DNA of 64,000 bases from G963667675 sp965249215 (GCA_965249215.1 CBDFLN010000001.1:682001-746000); one strand, 5' to 3'; positions 1-8,980 are shown, numbered from the stretch's first letter. Numbers and translations are program-made. The notes: generated by a model from the letters alone, not told the origin.

Positions 1-761
1 TAGGTCTTGTAGAAACCGTACCTGCCTTCGAGGATTTGTTTAGGGCCGGTGACTCCCCTGCGGGCCAGGTCGGCGGACATGACGGCGCCCTGTCCGGTAA
101 ATCCCGCCTGCATGCTGCGCATGTGGGTGGCTTCGGCCACGGCCATCTGGCGGCTGCCGCTGAGCTGGTTGAAGGCAATGCCCAAGGCGTTCTCCAACTG
201 CCCCTCGTTCAGCCCGTACAGGCGTCCGGCGACCACAGCTCCGCCGAGATAACCCAAGAGATTGGTGGGAAACCAGCCCTCGTTCATGGTCCACTCGGGA
301 ATGGTTATGGACAGGGCAATGCGCACCATGAGGTCCTGACCGGCGGCGACGGCGGCAATCAGGTCACGCCCGCCGATTCCACCTTCCTTCTCGGCAGCAG
401 CGAAGCCCACGGGAACGGTGGCTATGCTGTGGTGCCCGCCGCCCGGCTCAACGTCATCGTAGTCGAGCATGTGGCCCAGGGAGCCGTTGACGAAGGCCGC
501 CCACGGCGCGGGGGCCTTTCCGCCAAAGCCGAGGATGGTGCTTTCGGGCGCTCCGCCCAAGTCCCGGACGTACTCGAAGGCCATGCGTCCCTCCGGGGCT
601 AAACCACTGGCGCCAGTGGTGACACCCAAGGTGTCCAGGATGCACTGCTTGGTCAGCTTTACCAGCTCGTCGGGCAGCCCTTCGTATGCGAGGCTGCCGA
701 CGTGGCGGATGAGGCTGATGGATGCGTTCTTTCCCGAAACCGGGCTTGTTTTGGTGGCCAT
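1..761 (-). CDS. MmgE/PrpD family protein, C-terminus beyond the left edge
   Basis: Reverse-strand reading from an ATG at 761 stays open to the window edge (253 codons), so the C-terminal part is missing. The segment reads as the N-terminal helical half of the MmgE/PrpD family (2-methylcitrate dehydratase and relatives): an opening on loss of 'CILDTLGV', then 'GHMLDYDD', 'AAGQDL' and 'GIAFNQLSGSRQMA', all family-typical blocks. The start has a good ribosome site (GGAGAAGAAG just upstream). Family members include propionate-cycle dehydratases and cis-aconitate decarboxylases; in this kind of bacterium many paralogues exist and the substrate cannot be told. No prpB or prpC neighbour is visible, so a methylcitrate role is not supported. 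Confidence 0.85.
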   Translation of the reverse strand, partial: MATKTSPVSGKNASISLIRHVGSLAYEGLPDELVKLTKQCILDTLGVTTGASGLAPEGRMAFEYVRDLGGAPESTILGFGGKAPAPWAAFVNGSLGHMLDYDDVEPGGGHHSIATVPVGFAAAEKEGGIGGRDLIAAVAAGQDLMVRIALSITIPEWTMNEGWFPTNLLGYLGGAVVAGRLYGLNEGQLENALGIAFNQLSGSRQMAVAEATHMRSMQAGFTGQGAVMSADLARRGVTGPKQILEGRYGFYKT

Positions 762-836
762 TGCTATGCTTCTTCTCCAGGCGGTGCGGAATCGGCTACG
801 GCGAGGGTTGGTTACAGCGCAGGCCTGCAACGCTAG

Positions 837-858
837 ATTCCCGCTCGGGGGCGGGAAT
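837..858. repeat. Small palindromic interspersed element (ATTCCCGC hairpin)
   Basis: ATTCCCGC and GCGGGAAT form a perfect 8-bp stem around a 6-base loop, followed by AACGG. This resembles the widespread short dispersed hairpin of the ATTCC...GGAATGACG type. A related copy sits at 13811-13832. No T-run follows, so it is not a convincing terminator. Confidence 0.5.
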
Positions 859-1014
859 AACGGGGAGGGGTTGGAACGGGGCAATATGGTGTCAGTTTAG
901 GTATGGGGTTTCGGGCCTGTCAAGGGCGGAGCGACAGGAAGCCTTGTGCTAGAATGGACAGGCGTGTCGTAGCTGGCGCTATGGTCAGTGTCGGCCAACG
1001 GCGGCATCGAGGTG

Positions 1015-1100
1015 GCCGGGGTGGCGGAACGGCAGACGCGGCGGACTTAAAATCCGCTACCTTGACCGGTGTGTGGGTTCGATTCCCACCCCCGGCACCA
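1015..1100 (+). tRNA. tRNA-Leu (anticodon UAA)
   Basis: Class II tRNA. Acceptor arm GCCGGGG (1015-1021) pairs with CCCCGGC (1090-1096), followed by discriminator A and an encoded CCA (1098-1100). The anticodon stem GCGGA/UCCGC encloses loop CUUAAAA, giving UAA. A long variable arm precedes the T arm with GGTTCGATTCC. The long variable arm and A discriminator fit leucine. The gene stands alone between the MmgE/PrpD gene and bioY. Confidence 0.96.
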
Positions 1101-1270
1101 AACACATCCGTCGACAGTTTTAAGCGACGCCCATTGTCCCGAAAATACCCGGCGGCGGCTTGTCTAACGTCTTGGCTTGTCCGCCAGTGTGTTTGTGGGG
1201 AACCCACGTCCACGGCTAGCAGACATGTTGGGTCAGCGGCGTGCGAGCGTCAAACCGGTTTTGTTGGGGG

Positions 1271-1927
1271 TTAAGGCCTATCAGACTGCTGCCGCCGGTC
1301 GGCCAGCTTCCACCCGAAGCCGACCACAAGTGACGCTATCATCAGCTTCACCAGGTCGCCGGGGATAAATGGGTACATTCCACCGCTGAACAGCTCACCT
1401 TCGGCCGGCCAACCAAAGTCAAAATAGTGCAGCCACAACAGGCCCGGCACGTATATGAACAGGCTTCCCAGAAGCATGGGCCACAGGGAACGGCCTCGAT
1501 TCCAGCCGCGCTGCGACAGATAGCCCACCAACACGGAGGCGGCGACGAACCCGATAAGATAACCTCCGGTGACTGAGCCGGTCACGTATTCCCAGCCGTT
1601 GCCGCCGTCTTTGAATACCGGCACCCCGGCCATGCCCAGAAAGTAGTACACGAGGATTGCAAAGAGGCCCCACCGTAGCCCCAAAACACCTCCAATGAGG
1701 AGCACGCCAGTGGTCTGAAAGGTGATGGGCACCGGGTTATCCGGCAGGTAGAACGTCGCCCGCCCGAAGGCCACCAGCAACCCCACAAACAGCAGCGATA
1801 TGGCCAATCTCTGAAGGGTGTTGATTGACGGGAAGAGGGAGTCCATGAGGGAATTGTTGAACTGACCTATCACCGACCACGGTTTCGCCTGTACCACAAA
1901 TTCGCCGGACCTGATCACATTCTGCAT
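1271..1927 (-). CDS. bioY: BioY biotin transporter substrate-binding subunit
   Basis: A 218-residue integral membrane protein with about six hydrophobic segments. It carries the BioY hallmarks 'NPVPITFQTTGVLL', 'LRWGLFAILVYYFLGMAGVPVF' and 'TGGYLIGFVAA'. BioY is the S component of ECF-type biotin uptake systems; it captures biotin in the membrane and either works alone or with the EcfAA'T module, which is not in this window. The ATG at 1927 is preferred over an in-frame TTG at 1942 because GGGAG lies 8 bases before it. It is downstream of the cobalamin genes on the same strand but separated by about 250 bp, so it probably has its own promoter. Confidence 0.93.
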   Translation of the reverse strand: MQNVIRSGEFVVQAKPWSVIGQFNNSLMDSLFPSINTLQRLAISLLFVGLLVAFGRATFYLPDNPVPITFQTTGVLLIGGVLGLRWGLFAILVYYFLGMAGVPVFKDGGNGWEYVTGSVTGGYLIGFVAASVLVGYLSQRGWNRGRSLWPMLLGSLFIYVPGLLWLHYFDFGWPAEGELFSGGMYPFIPGDLVKLMIASLVVGFGWKLADRRQQSDRP

Positions 1928-2172
1928 TGCGCCGACTCCCAACCGGAACTGGGCTATAGTTTGCCTACATTCGAACGGAGGCGAACGGAGGCGTAGGGGG
2001 CCGGTGGAGTGTAGGCGTTGCCCGTCTCTCTTGTCAACGCGAAGTGAGTCCGCAAGGTAGTTGGCTTGTGGTCAAAGAGCCTTCAGTCGCCTGTGTCAGC
2101 GCCGGGGAACTTGCGGCCGATTGTCCTATGCGAGAGGACTCAAAACAGCTGACGGCACAGGCCGATGGGGCA

Positions 2173-2355
2173 TCAGCGACGAGACCGGACAATCCAAACC
2201 AGGTCCAAAGCCAATATGGCCGCGGCGATAAACCACAGTATGGAGCTCAAGGTGGGGTTGATTTGCAGTCCCACCCCAAGACCGAGGTAGAATACAACAA
2301 CCGCCAGCACGAACAACAGGACTTGGGCGGCGATCTTGACTTTGGCAGCCATCAT
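2173..2355 (-). CDS. Small two-helix membrane protein of unknown function
   Basis: Sixty residues, start MMAAKVK, with two predicted membrane helices (about residues 8-28 and 37-55) joined by a short loop containing 'INPTLSS', and a basic end 'RSRR'. The composition is convincingly membrane-like rather than a shadow. It lies 91 bp downstream of cobU on the same strand and may be the last cistron of the B12 unit. I do not recognise the family; no function is assigned. Confidence 0.6.
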   Translation of the reverse strand: MMAAKVKIAAQVLLFVLAVVVFYLGLGVGLQINPTLSSILWFIAAAILALDLVWIVRSRR

Positions 2356-2446
2356 TTCCCGGTCATTGTACTACTCACGAGGGAGCGGTTGCAGTATGGC
2401 CCTGGTGGGACAACGATCCGCTATAGGCGGCTCGTTGACGGCGGCG

Positions 2447-3049
2447 CTATTCAGGGCAGCCCTGAGAACCCATGACGGGACCGGACTGAGTGAGGCCAGC
2501 GGGGCCTGGAGAGTTGGAGGTCTTGACCGGCAACGGCAGACCGGCGGCCATGAAAACCACCTCGTCCGCCTCTGTGGCTACGGCCTGGTTCACTCTTCCA
2601 AGCTCGTCGGCGTAGACGCGTCCCAACTCGGTGGGAGGCACGACTCCGAGCCCTACCTCGTTGCTGACGATAATCCAGGAGGCGGCGCCGCTGTGGTACA
2701 GACTCAACAGTCTTTGGGCTTCCGCAAGGACGTTATCCCGGGCCGACGCCAGGTCCGCTTCTCTCAACAGCAGGTTGCTGACCCACAGCGTCAGGCAGTC
2801 GAGGAGGACGGTATCATAGCGGTGGAGCAACGGAGTCAACGCAGCAACAAGGTCCACCGGCTCTTCGAGGGTGTCCCATTGCTTTGGGCGAGCCTGCCGA
2901 TGGGCCTCGATGCGGGCCTTCATTTCCGGGTCTCGGGCCTCCGCCGTGGCTACGAAAAGGACGCTCCGGCCGTTGCCCGCCAGTCGTAGACTATAGCTGC
3001 TCTTGCCCGCTCGTACCCCTCCCAGCACCAACGTCAGCCGCTTGCTCAT
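2447..3049 (-). CDS. cobU: Adenosylcobinamide kinase / adenosylcobinamide-phosphate guanylyltransferase
   Basis: Two hundred residues. A P-loop GGVRAGKS at residues 10-17 opens the protein, followed by 'FVATAEARDPEMKARIEAH' and 'WIIVSNEVGLGVVP', which are CobU/CobP signatures. The enzyme phosphorylates adenosylcobinamide and transfers GMP to give AdoCbi-GDP, the substrate of CobS, in cytoplasmic nucleotide-loop assembly and cobinamide salvage. It is the last recognised enzyme of the riboswitch-led unit. The C-terminal tail of about 30 residues is rich in Pro, Gly and Ser and is longer than usual. Confidence 0.95.
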   Translation of the reverse strand: MSKRLTLVLGGVRAGKSSYSLRLAGNGRSVLFVATAEARDPEMKARIEAHRQARPKQWDTLEEPVDLVAALTPLLHRYDTVLLDCLTLWVSNLLLREADLASARDNVLAEAQRLLSLYHSGAASWIIVSNEVGLGVVPPTELGRVYADELGRVNQAVATEADEVVFMAAGLPLPVKTSNSPGPAGLTQSGPVMGSQGCPE

Positions 3050-3184
3050 GTTATGCTCCCTAGACCGTAGGAATCAGACGCCCGGTGTGGTCCCAAGTCC
3101 CCCGGACGCTCCCGTTGAGGCGCCCGCCAATAACGGCCGTCTCCGCGCCAACGTTTAACCTGCGCCGGTCTTTACCGTAGCGGT

Positions 3185-3946
3185 TTACCACGGGGGCGTC
3201 CAGTACACCTGCGGGAGCAAGCGGGCCAAGGCGACACCCACAAGGATCGCCGTTACTTCCGCCAACTCGTTAACTGCGCCGTACGCATCGCCTGTCATAC
3301 CTCCGAGCATCCGTGAAATCCACCAGCCCAGCGCCAAAGATACTGCAATAGCTGCGGCGAGTACAAAAAGCCCTGTGGCCCCCAACAGTAAGCCTCCGGC
3401 TACGGCGGCGGTAACGAGGCCGAGGACAATGTGCCAGCGCCTAGCCCCGGCCTGAAACGCCGTACCCATCCCCTGTTCTCTGGCGTAGGGAAAGGCGGCC
3501 ATGGTCGACAACATTCCAAACCGCGAGAGGCAGGGAAATACGGTCAGCAGACCGGCTCGGACCTCATCGGGCATTCCCGACAAGAGAGACCACTTCAACA
3601 GCAGCAGGCTGACCCCGCCGACAACGGCGAAGGCGCCCACGTGGGTATCCCGGAGAATTTCCAGCCGCTTGGACGGGGAGTAACCGCCGAACAGCCCGTC
3701 GCAGGAGTCCAGGAACCCTTCGGTGTGGATAGCCCGCGTGAGCACAAGCAACGCCACTACCAAAAGGGCCCCGACCGCAGGCGTAGGCAGGGCCTGTCTG
3801 GCGGCGAAATCGAGGCCTGCCAGTGTGGCGCCCAGGGCGAGGCCGACTAAGGGAAAGTATGCCCGGGCCGAGCCCATCTGGGCTACGCCGCGCGGCGCGA
3901 CGGGAAGAATGGTCAGAAAAGATATGGCCAGCCGCAGGCTATTCAA
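3185..3946 (-). CDS. cobS: Adenosylcobinamide-GDP ribazoletransferase (cobalamin synthase)
   Basis: A 253-residue polytopic membrane protein with the CobS opening 'LRLAISFLTILPV' and the acidic metal/substrate motif 'HTEGFLDSCDGLFGG' near residue 92. It joins AdoCbi-GDP to alpha-ribazole(-phosphate) to complete the lower nucleotide loop of cobalamin at the membrane. Its start overlaps the cobT stop by 4 bp (ATGA), indicating translational coupling. The gap to cobU is 135 bp and contains no gene. Confidence 0.95.
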   Translation of the reverse strand: MNSLRLAISFLTILPVAPRGVAQMGSARAYFPLVGLALGATLAGLDFAARQALPTPAVGALLVVALLVLTRAIHTEGFLDSCDGLFGGYSPSKRLEILRDTHVGAFAVVGGVSLLLLKWSLLSGMPDEVRAGLLTVFPCLSRFGMLSTMAAFPYAREQGMGTAFQAGARRWHIVLGLVTAAVAGGLLLGATGLFVLAAAIAVSLALGWWISRMLGGMTGDAYGAVNELAEVTAILVGVALARLLPQVYWTPPW

Positions 3947-5022
3947 CTCCGGCCGTCCGCACCCTCCTCCGATTCGCTATCGGAGACACCGGCCTCGGCG
4001 AAAGTCGCCATGTCGGCCAGGCAGGCCGCGGCCGCCTCGACGATGGTCATGGCCAGCACCGCGCCGGTGCCCTCACCCAACCTCATGCCGAGGTCCAGAA
4101 GAGGCTTCAGCCCCAGGTGCGAGAGGACGATTCTGTGCCCCTGCTCTGCGGACAGGTGGGAGGCGACGACGTAGTCCCTCACATTGGGACAGAGGGCATA
4201 GGCGATGAGACCTGCCGCACCGGAAATGAAGCCGTCGAGCACCACGGCCCTACGGGCCAGGCTGCCGCCCAGCGCGACGCCGGCCAACACGCCGATCTCG
4301 AATCCGCCAACCTTGGCCAGGACATCCAAACCGTCGCCGGGGTCGGGGCGATTCGCTTCAAGGGCGCGCTGGACCACGGCTATCTTATGATTCAACTCCT
4401 CATCGTTTCGTCCTGTTCCCCGCCCGGTGGTGTCAGCCGGAGGTTTCCCGGTCAAGACCGAGGTTATGGCGCTGGACGCGGTGGTGTTGCCAATCCCCAT
4501 GTCACCGACGCCCAGTATGTCGGCCCCATTTTCGGCGGCCTCCAGGGCAAGGCTGATGCCTGCGTCCAGGCACGCCTCGGCCTGGCTGCGAGTCATAGCC
4601 GGGCCATGGGTGATGTCGGCGGTGCCCCGGCCCACGCCGACTACTCTCAGGCCGGGATGGTCCGCCAGAGGCGTTGCGACACCGGCGTCGACAATGACCA
4701 GGTCAACGGCCGCCTTGCGCGCCATGACGCTGACCGCAGCGCCGCCCGCGAGGAAATTCTGCACCATCTGCGCCGTGACTTCTTGGGGGTAGCCGGTGAC
4801 GCCCTGGGCGACGACGCCGTGGTCGGCGGCCGCGACAACTATGGCCTTGCCACGCGGCCGGGGGCGGTCGGTGCAGAATATGCCCGCCAGCTGGACGGAC
4901 AGGTCCTCCAACCGGCCCAAGCTGCCCGGCGGCTTGGTCAGCCGGCCCTGTCTGAGTTCGGCCTGTCGCATCGCCTGCGCGTCGGCCGGGCCGATGCGGG
5001 CCACTACGTCGTCGAGGGTCAT
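3943..5022 (-). CDS. cobT: Nicotinate-nucleotide--dimethylbenzimidazole phosphoribosyltransferase
   Basis: 359 residues, the usual CobT length. Recognisable blocks are 'TKPPGSLGRLEDL' near the N-terminus, 'AADHGVVAQGVTGYPQEVT', 'GDMGIGNTTASSA' and the C-terminal 'GEGTGAVLA' that carries the catalytic glutamate region. It makes alpha-ribazole phosphate from dimethylbenzimidazole and nicotinate mononucleotide, the lower-ligand donor used by CobS. Two bases separate it from cobO upstream and it overlaps cobS downstream by 4 bp. With cobU and cobS it gives the last steps of B12 assembly; corrin-ring genes are absent here, so salvage from imported corrinoid is the likely job. Confidence 0.96.
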   Translation of the reverse strand: MTLDDVVARIGPADAQAMRQAELRQGRLTKPPGSLGRLEDLSVQLAGIFCTDRPRPRGKAIVVAAADHGVVAQGVTGYPQEVTAQMVQNFLAGGAAVSVMARKAAVDLVIVDAGVATPLADHPGLRVVGVGRGTADITHGPAMTRSQAEACLDAGISLALEAAENGADILGVGDMGIGNTTASSAITSVLTGKPPADTTGRGTGRNDEELNHKIAVVQRALEANRPDPGDGLDVLAKVGGFEIGVLAGVALGGSLARRAVVLDGFISGAAGLIAYALCPNVRDYVVASHLSAEQGHRIVLSHLGLKPLLDLGMRLGEGTGAVLAMTIVEAAAACLADMATFAEAGVSDSESEEGADGRS

Positions 5023-5024
5023 AT

Positions 5025-5600
5025 CTAGAACTCTATGCCCTGTTGGACCTTGATTCCTGCGTCTTGATAGGGATGCTTAATCAGCTTCATTTCGGTAACC
5101 AGGTCGGCGCAGTCGATGAGCTCTTGGGGAGCATACCGTCCGGTGATGATGACGTGCATGGTATCCCGCCGACGCTTCAGGGTGTCAACAACATCGGCAA
5201 CGGGCACCCAGCCGTAGTGCATGGCGTAGGTGAACTCGTCGAGGATTATGATGTCCTCGTCTCCGTTCAAGACCGCCTCTTTGCAGCTGTCCCACTGCTG
5301 GACGGCGAGGGCCGCGGTCCTGTCCATATCCTTGGAAAGCCACGTGAAGCCATCGCCCAGGGCCTCGATGGGTATGTCCAGCCTCTGGGCCGTTCGATGC
5401 TCTCCGAATCGAGCGCCTGTGTGCTTGATGAACTGGAACATGCGTATGCGGAAGTCTCGGCCCCAGGCCCGGAAGATAACCCCCAACGCCGCGGTTGTCT
5501 TGCCCTTGCCCTCGCCGGTGTTGACGATGACCAGCCCATGGCGGACGCGAGGCCGCTTGGTCGGCGCAGTGGGCCGCGTTTCTCCCTGTTGTGTGCTCAT
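5025..5600 (-). CDS. cobO: Corrinoid adenosyltransferase (CobO/CobA/BtuR type)
   Basis: 191 residues. P-loop 'NTGEGKGKTTAALG' lies at about residues 27-40, followed by 'IRMFQFIKHTGARFGEHR', 'DEDIIILDEFTYAMHYGWV' and 'HVIITGRYAPQELI', diagnostic of the CobO/BtuR family. It transfers the 5'-deoxyadenosyl group of ATP to cob(I)alamin or cob(I)yrinic acid diamide. The start ATG overlaps the btuD stop by 4 bp. It provides the adenosylated corrinoid on which CobU acts. Confidence 0.95.
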   Translation of the reverse strand: MSTQQGETRPTAPTKRPRVRHGLVIVNTGEGKGKTTAALGVIFRAWGRDFRIRMFQFIKHTGARFGEHRTAQRLDIPIEALGDGFTWLSKDMDRTAALAVQQWDSCKEAVLNGDEDIIILDEFTYAMHYGWVPVADVVDTLKRRRDTMHVIITGRYAPQELIDCADLVTEMKLIKHPYQDAGIKVQQGIEF

Positions 5601-6499
5601 GTGTCACTACTCCCGGATTTTCCGGATGATCCGTTGCCGCCGGGAACCGTCTGCATTCCTGATTCGGCATTGGACCCCGGCCCGTTCACGCCTGGCGAGT
5701 GGTTGTCTGCCGGTCCGATGAGGCTGACGGCCAGCGACCCCGTTGCCGGGTCCTTATAGACTGCGGACTTGACGCCGAAAGCGGACTCGATAATCGGGGG
5801 TGACAGGACTTCATGAGGCGGTCCCTTGGCCAGCACCCGCCCTTGGCTCAACAGGACCAACTGGTCGCAATAGCGGGCTGCCATGTTCAGGTCATGGATG
5901 GCCGCGACGGCGGTCAACCCATCGTCGACGAGCTGCCGAACGAGGTCCAGCACCTTGAGTTGGTGGAGGACATCCAAATTCGACGTGGGTTCGTCCAGCA
6001 GGAGCAGGCGGGGTTGTTGCGCCAGAGCACGGGCGACGAACACCCTTTGACGCTCTCCGCCGGACAGGGTATCGAGGGTCCTGTCGGCGAACCGGTCAAT
6101 CTCCGTCAGCTGCATGGCGTCCCGGGCGATGCGGTCGTCCTCTCTTCCCTCAATCTGAAATCGCCCCAGGTGCGGGTACCTGCCCATGAGCACGAGTTCG
6201 AGGGACGTGAAGCCGTGGGTGTATGGCGCAATCTGCGGCACGAGCGCGACGCCGGCGGCGAGGTCTCTCGACGACAGGGCATTCAAGTCCTTCCCATCGA
6301 GACTAATGGCGCCGCCATGATGTTTCAGGATGCCGGATAAGGTCCTGAGGAGTGTGGACTTGCCGGCGCCGTTGGGGCCTATCAGGCCAACCATCTGTCC
6401 TCGGTCGGCGCACAGGTCCACGCCGTTGAGCAGCGTGGAACCGTCGACTTCGTAGGTGACGTTTTGGGCGTTTAACGCCTGTGGTCTAGTGTCGTTCAT
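5597..6499 (-). CDS. btuD: Cobalamin (corrinoid) ABC importer ATPase
   Basis: 300 residues. Walker A GPNGAGKST lies near residue 42, the signature LSGGERQR in the middle, Walker B 'LLLLDEPTSNLD' and a switch histidine in 'AAIHDLNMAARYCD'. It belongs to the FecE/BtuD group of metal-chelate importers. Specificity for corrinoid comes from context: btuF, btuC and the cobalamin riboswitch. The C-terminal 40 residues (Gly/Ser/Asn-rich) extend beyond the normal ATPase end and show no motif. There are six bases between it and btuF. Confidence 0.9.
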   Translation of the reverse strand: MNDTRPQALNAQNVTYEVDGSTLLNGVDLCADRGQMVGLIGPNGAGKSTLLRTLSGILKHHGGAISLDGKDLNALSSRDLAAGVALVPQIAPYTHGFTSLELVLMGRYPHLGRFQIEGREDDRIARDAMQLTEIDRFADRTLDTLSGGERQRVFVARALAQQPRLLLLDEPTSNLDVLHQLKVLDLVRQLVDDGLTAVAAIHDLNMAARYCDQLVLLSQGRVLAKGPPHEVLSPPIIESAFGVKSAVYKDPATGSLAVSLIGPADNHSPGVNGPGSNAESGMQTVPGGNGSSGKSGSSDT

Positions 6500-6505
6500 T
6501 TTTCT

Positions 6506-7609
6506 TTACTCTGCCAGGCTAAATGGGGTGGTGGAAGTCTCTGGGAACTGGTCCGGCCAGAGCAACCGGGCCAGGTCTTCAGCGCCGCGAATATTCCAGT
6601 AGGAGAGTGTGGTGAAGTGCTTGCTTTCTACTATGTGGACTTGATTGTTTTTGATGGCCGGCACCTCGGCGAGGGCTTCGTTGGAGAACAGGCTCTGCCG
6701 GAACTCCTCAGCGCCATATTCCATGGGCTGGGCGATGACAATCACCTCTGGATTCATGGCAATGACGCCTTCGAGGCTGGTGGTCTGGTTGCTTTCTATA
6801 CCGGCCTCTTCAGCTGCGTTGATGCCGCCGGCGGTAGTAATGACGCCTCCTTCGGTGGAGTTGGCTCCTGCAACCCACAGCTTGTCGGAGTATTGAGTAA
6901 GGGCCAGCACCCTGGGGCGGGGGCCTGCCGCGCCGGTCACGGCAACCAGAGCGTCATGACGCTCTGCCACCTCCGCGGCGAACTCCAGGGCGCGTTCCTC
7001 CTCACCGAAAATATAGCCCATGAGAAGAATGCCGTTGATCCGCGCCTCCGGGTCGTGTTTCAACTCAGTCTGGACAACCGGGATACCGGTCCTTGACAGG
7101 GCATCGACGGCTTCCGCGGGAAAGAATGGACTGGCGACGACAACGTCCGGGCTCTGAGCGACAATCGTCTCCGGGTCACGGGAAATCTCGGTTATATCCT
7201 GGACAAGGGAGGCAACGTTGGAGTAGGTCAAGTTCTTCGTAGGGCTCCCAACCCCCACCAGGCGGTCTGTGGGTACAAGGGCCAGGGTCATCTCATCGTG
7301 TCCGATGGAAGCGGTAATGATTCGCAGCGGCTTGGACGGGATGGTCACGATTCCGTTCAGGCCTTCTACATCACGCGGCCAGCCCAAGTTAGTTGGGTCT
7401 ACGATGCCCCTGACGCCTTCGAGTAACTTCGTCACAGGCTCGGCAGTCGGCCCCGGCTCAAGGGTTGCCGTGGGAACGTTGGTCGGCGTTGGGGTCGGTT
7501 CCGTACTGGGCGCCGCCGGCGTGGGTGTTGCCGACGAACACGCCGCCAAGGCAAGCGCGAGCAAAATTATTACTGGCACGACCAAGACAGGGAACCGTCG
7601 AATAACCAT
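6506..7609 (-). CDS. btuF: Corrinoid-binding lipoprotein of the ABC importer
   Basis: 367 residues. A signal peptide ending in a lipobox 'LALAAC' (Cys near 24) is followed by a Pro/Thr-rich linker of about 35 residues, as is common for lipoproteins tethered outside the membrane. The body is a periplasmic-binding fold of the FepB/BtuF type, with 'PLRIITASIGHDEMTLALVP', 'SPDVVVASPFFP' and 'NPEVIVIAQPMEY'. It would deliver cobalamin or cobinamide to BtuC. AAAGGAG precedes the ATG. Iron-siderophore binding proteins share the fold; the riboswitch and cob neighbours favour corrinoid. Confidence 0.87.
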   Translation of the reverse strand: MVIRRFPVLVVPVIILLALALAACSSATPTPAAPSTEPTPTPTNVPTATLEPGPTAEPVTKLLEGVRGIVDPTNLGWPRDVEGLNGIVTIPSKPLRIITASIGHDEMTLALVPTDRLVGVGSPTKNLTYSNVASLVQDITEISRDPETIVAQSPDVVVASPFFPAEAVDALSRTGIPVVQTELKHDPEARINGILLMGYIFGEEERALEFAAEVAERHDALVAVTGAAGPRPRVLALTQYSDKLWVAGANSTEGGVITTAGGINAAEEAGIESNQTTSLEGVIAMNPEVIVIAQPMEYGAEEFRQSLFSNEALAEVPAIKNNQVHIVESKHFTTLSYWNIRGAEDLARLLWPDQFPETSTTPFSLAE

Positions 7610-7634
7610 ACTGACTCCTTTGAGTGATTGCGTG

Positions 7635-8711
7635 TTACAGGGAATAGACCTGCCGCTTGTTTTTCATCAGCAGCAAGATGAAGAACGGGGCGCCGACGAA
7701 TGCGGTGAGAATACCGACGCGAAACTCGGCGGGCTGGACTATGGTCCTCGCCACCGTGTCGGCTACGATGACGAATACGGCGCCTCCCGCGGCGCTCATC
7801 GGGACCAGCACGCGATGGTCCGGACCGAGTATCAGCCGGAGCATGTGGGGAGTAACCAGGCCAACGAAAGCGATAGTCCCGCTCACCGCCACGGCCGAGC
7901 CGGTGACCAATGCTGCCGCGGCCAGGAGGACGGGGCGAGTGAAACCCACGCGAACCCCCAGGGACCGGGCCTCGTCATCGCCCAGCATCAGGAGGTTCAG
8001 GTCGCGCACCATGAACAGAATCACGGCGACGCCAAGTACTATCAACGGCGCGGCAATCCGGACGTGCTCCCAGGAACGGGAATCCAGTCCGCCGACGAGC
8101 CAGAACAGAATCTCCCGCAGGGCTTCGTTATCGGGGAGAAGGATGATGATTGCGGAGACGATGGCGCCCAGGAAGGCGTTGACGGCGACTCCGGCAAGCA
8201 GGAGCGTTGCCATGGAGAAGCGTCCACCGACGGCGGCGATGCCATAGACAAGGAACGAGGCCGCCATGGCGCCCAGGAACGCAAACGCGGGCAGGGCGAG
8301 AAAGAACAGGCCGGTCAGCCCGGTGGCGATGGCAAAGACCGCCCCCACAGCCCCGCCGGCTGAAACGCCGATAATTCCAGGGTCGGCCATGGGATTGCGG
8401 AACAGGCCCTGCATCGTCGCCCCGGCTACCGCCAGGCCTGCTCCGACAAAAGCCCCCACCAGGATGCGGGGAAGCCTTATCTGCTCGACGACCAACTGCT
8501 GCGTACGCCCGAACTCGGCGAAATCGAGGCCGAGGCGGGACAGCACAATGGAGGCGACGTGACCGGCAGGGATTTCGACCGGGCCAAGGCTTAACGAAAC
8601 CAGGGCCGCGGCCAGAATCAACAGGACAAAGACGGACAGGCCGATGGCCAGCCGGGGGGCAACTCCCGCCTGGCGGTACCCGCGCAGGGTGGCAAGTCCA
8701 ACTGCCCTCAA
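7635..8711 (-). CDS. btuC: Corrinoid ABC importer permease (FecCD family)
   Basis: About 358 residues with nine or ten membrane helices and FecCD/BtuC hallmarks: 'RLPRILVGAFVGAGLAVAGATMQG', 'NPMADPGIIGVSAGG' and 'GTIAFVGLVTPHMLRLI'. It forms the membrane channel of the importer. I prefer the TTG at 8711 because AGGAGG ends 8 bases before it; a GTG at 8720 is in frame but touches the ribosome site. First gene after the cobalamin riboswitch, so B12 import is the regulated head of the unit. Confidence 0.9.
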   Translation of the reverse strand: MRAVGLATLRGYRQAGVAPRLAIGLSVFVLLILAAALVSLSLGPVEIPAGHVASIVLSRLGLDFAEFGRTQQLVVEQIRLPRILVGAFVGAGLAVAGATMQGLFRNPMADPGIIGVSAGGAVGAVFAIATGLTGLFFLALPAFAFLGAMAASFLVYGIAAVGGRFSMATLLLAGVAVNAFLGAIVSAIIILLPDNEALREILFWLVGGLDSRSWEHVRIAAPLIVLGVAVILFMVRDLNLLMLGDDEARSLGVRVGFTRPVLLAAAALVTGSAVAVSGTIAFVGLVTPHMLRLILGPDHRVLVPMSAAGGAVFVIVADTVARTIVQPAEFRVGILTAFVGAPFFILLLMKNKRQVYSL

Positions 8712-8818
8712 GAAAAACACCTCCTACGGCTCTCCGCTGGAGGTGCTGGCTTTCACTCTGCTCGGGACTGTTGCCCGACGGCCGAGGGACCCTCTCTAGT
8801 GCGGAGAGTAGTCACCTT

Positions 8819-8980
8819 CCGTTCAGGCAGGTCTCCTGGCTTGCGGGTGGATTTGGTCCGCCGGGCCCTTCCCAATCGGTGTTCCGACAGTGGACTCCGG
8901 CTCTAATCCCGCTTACAGTGGCGCTACCGCGGCGGCTTCTCACCGCCTTCCCTATTCTCCCTGGATGGGGACCTGAACGG
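8819..8980 (-). ncRNA. Cobalamin riboswitch
   Basis: Read on the minus strand, the segment shows the B12-box end GCCAGGAGACCTGCC (complement of about 8825-8841), the internal GCCACTGTAAGCGGG block and the 5' AGGGAAGGCGGTG block. A 9-bp closing stem pairs 8819-8827 with 8972-8980 without mismatch. It lies about 100 bases before btuC on the same strand and should repress import and nucleotide-loop genes when adenosylcobalamin is abundant. I cannot decide from the eye whether it acts on transcription or translation. Confidence 0.95.

Noticed and set aside
3823..5028. 401-codon open frame opposite cobS/cobT
   Set aside because: It spans two well-supported genes on the other strand and shows no domain.
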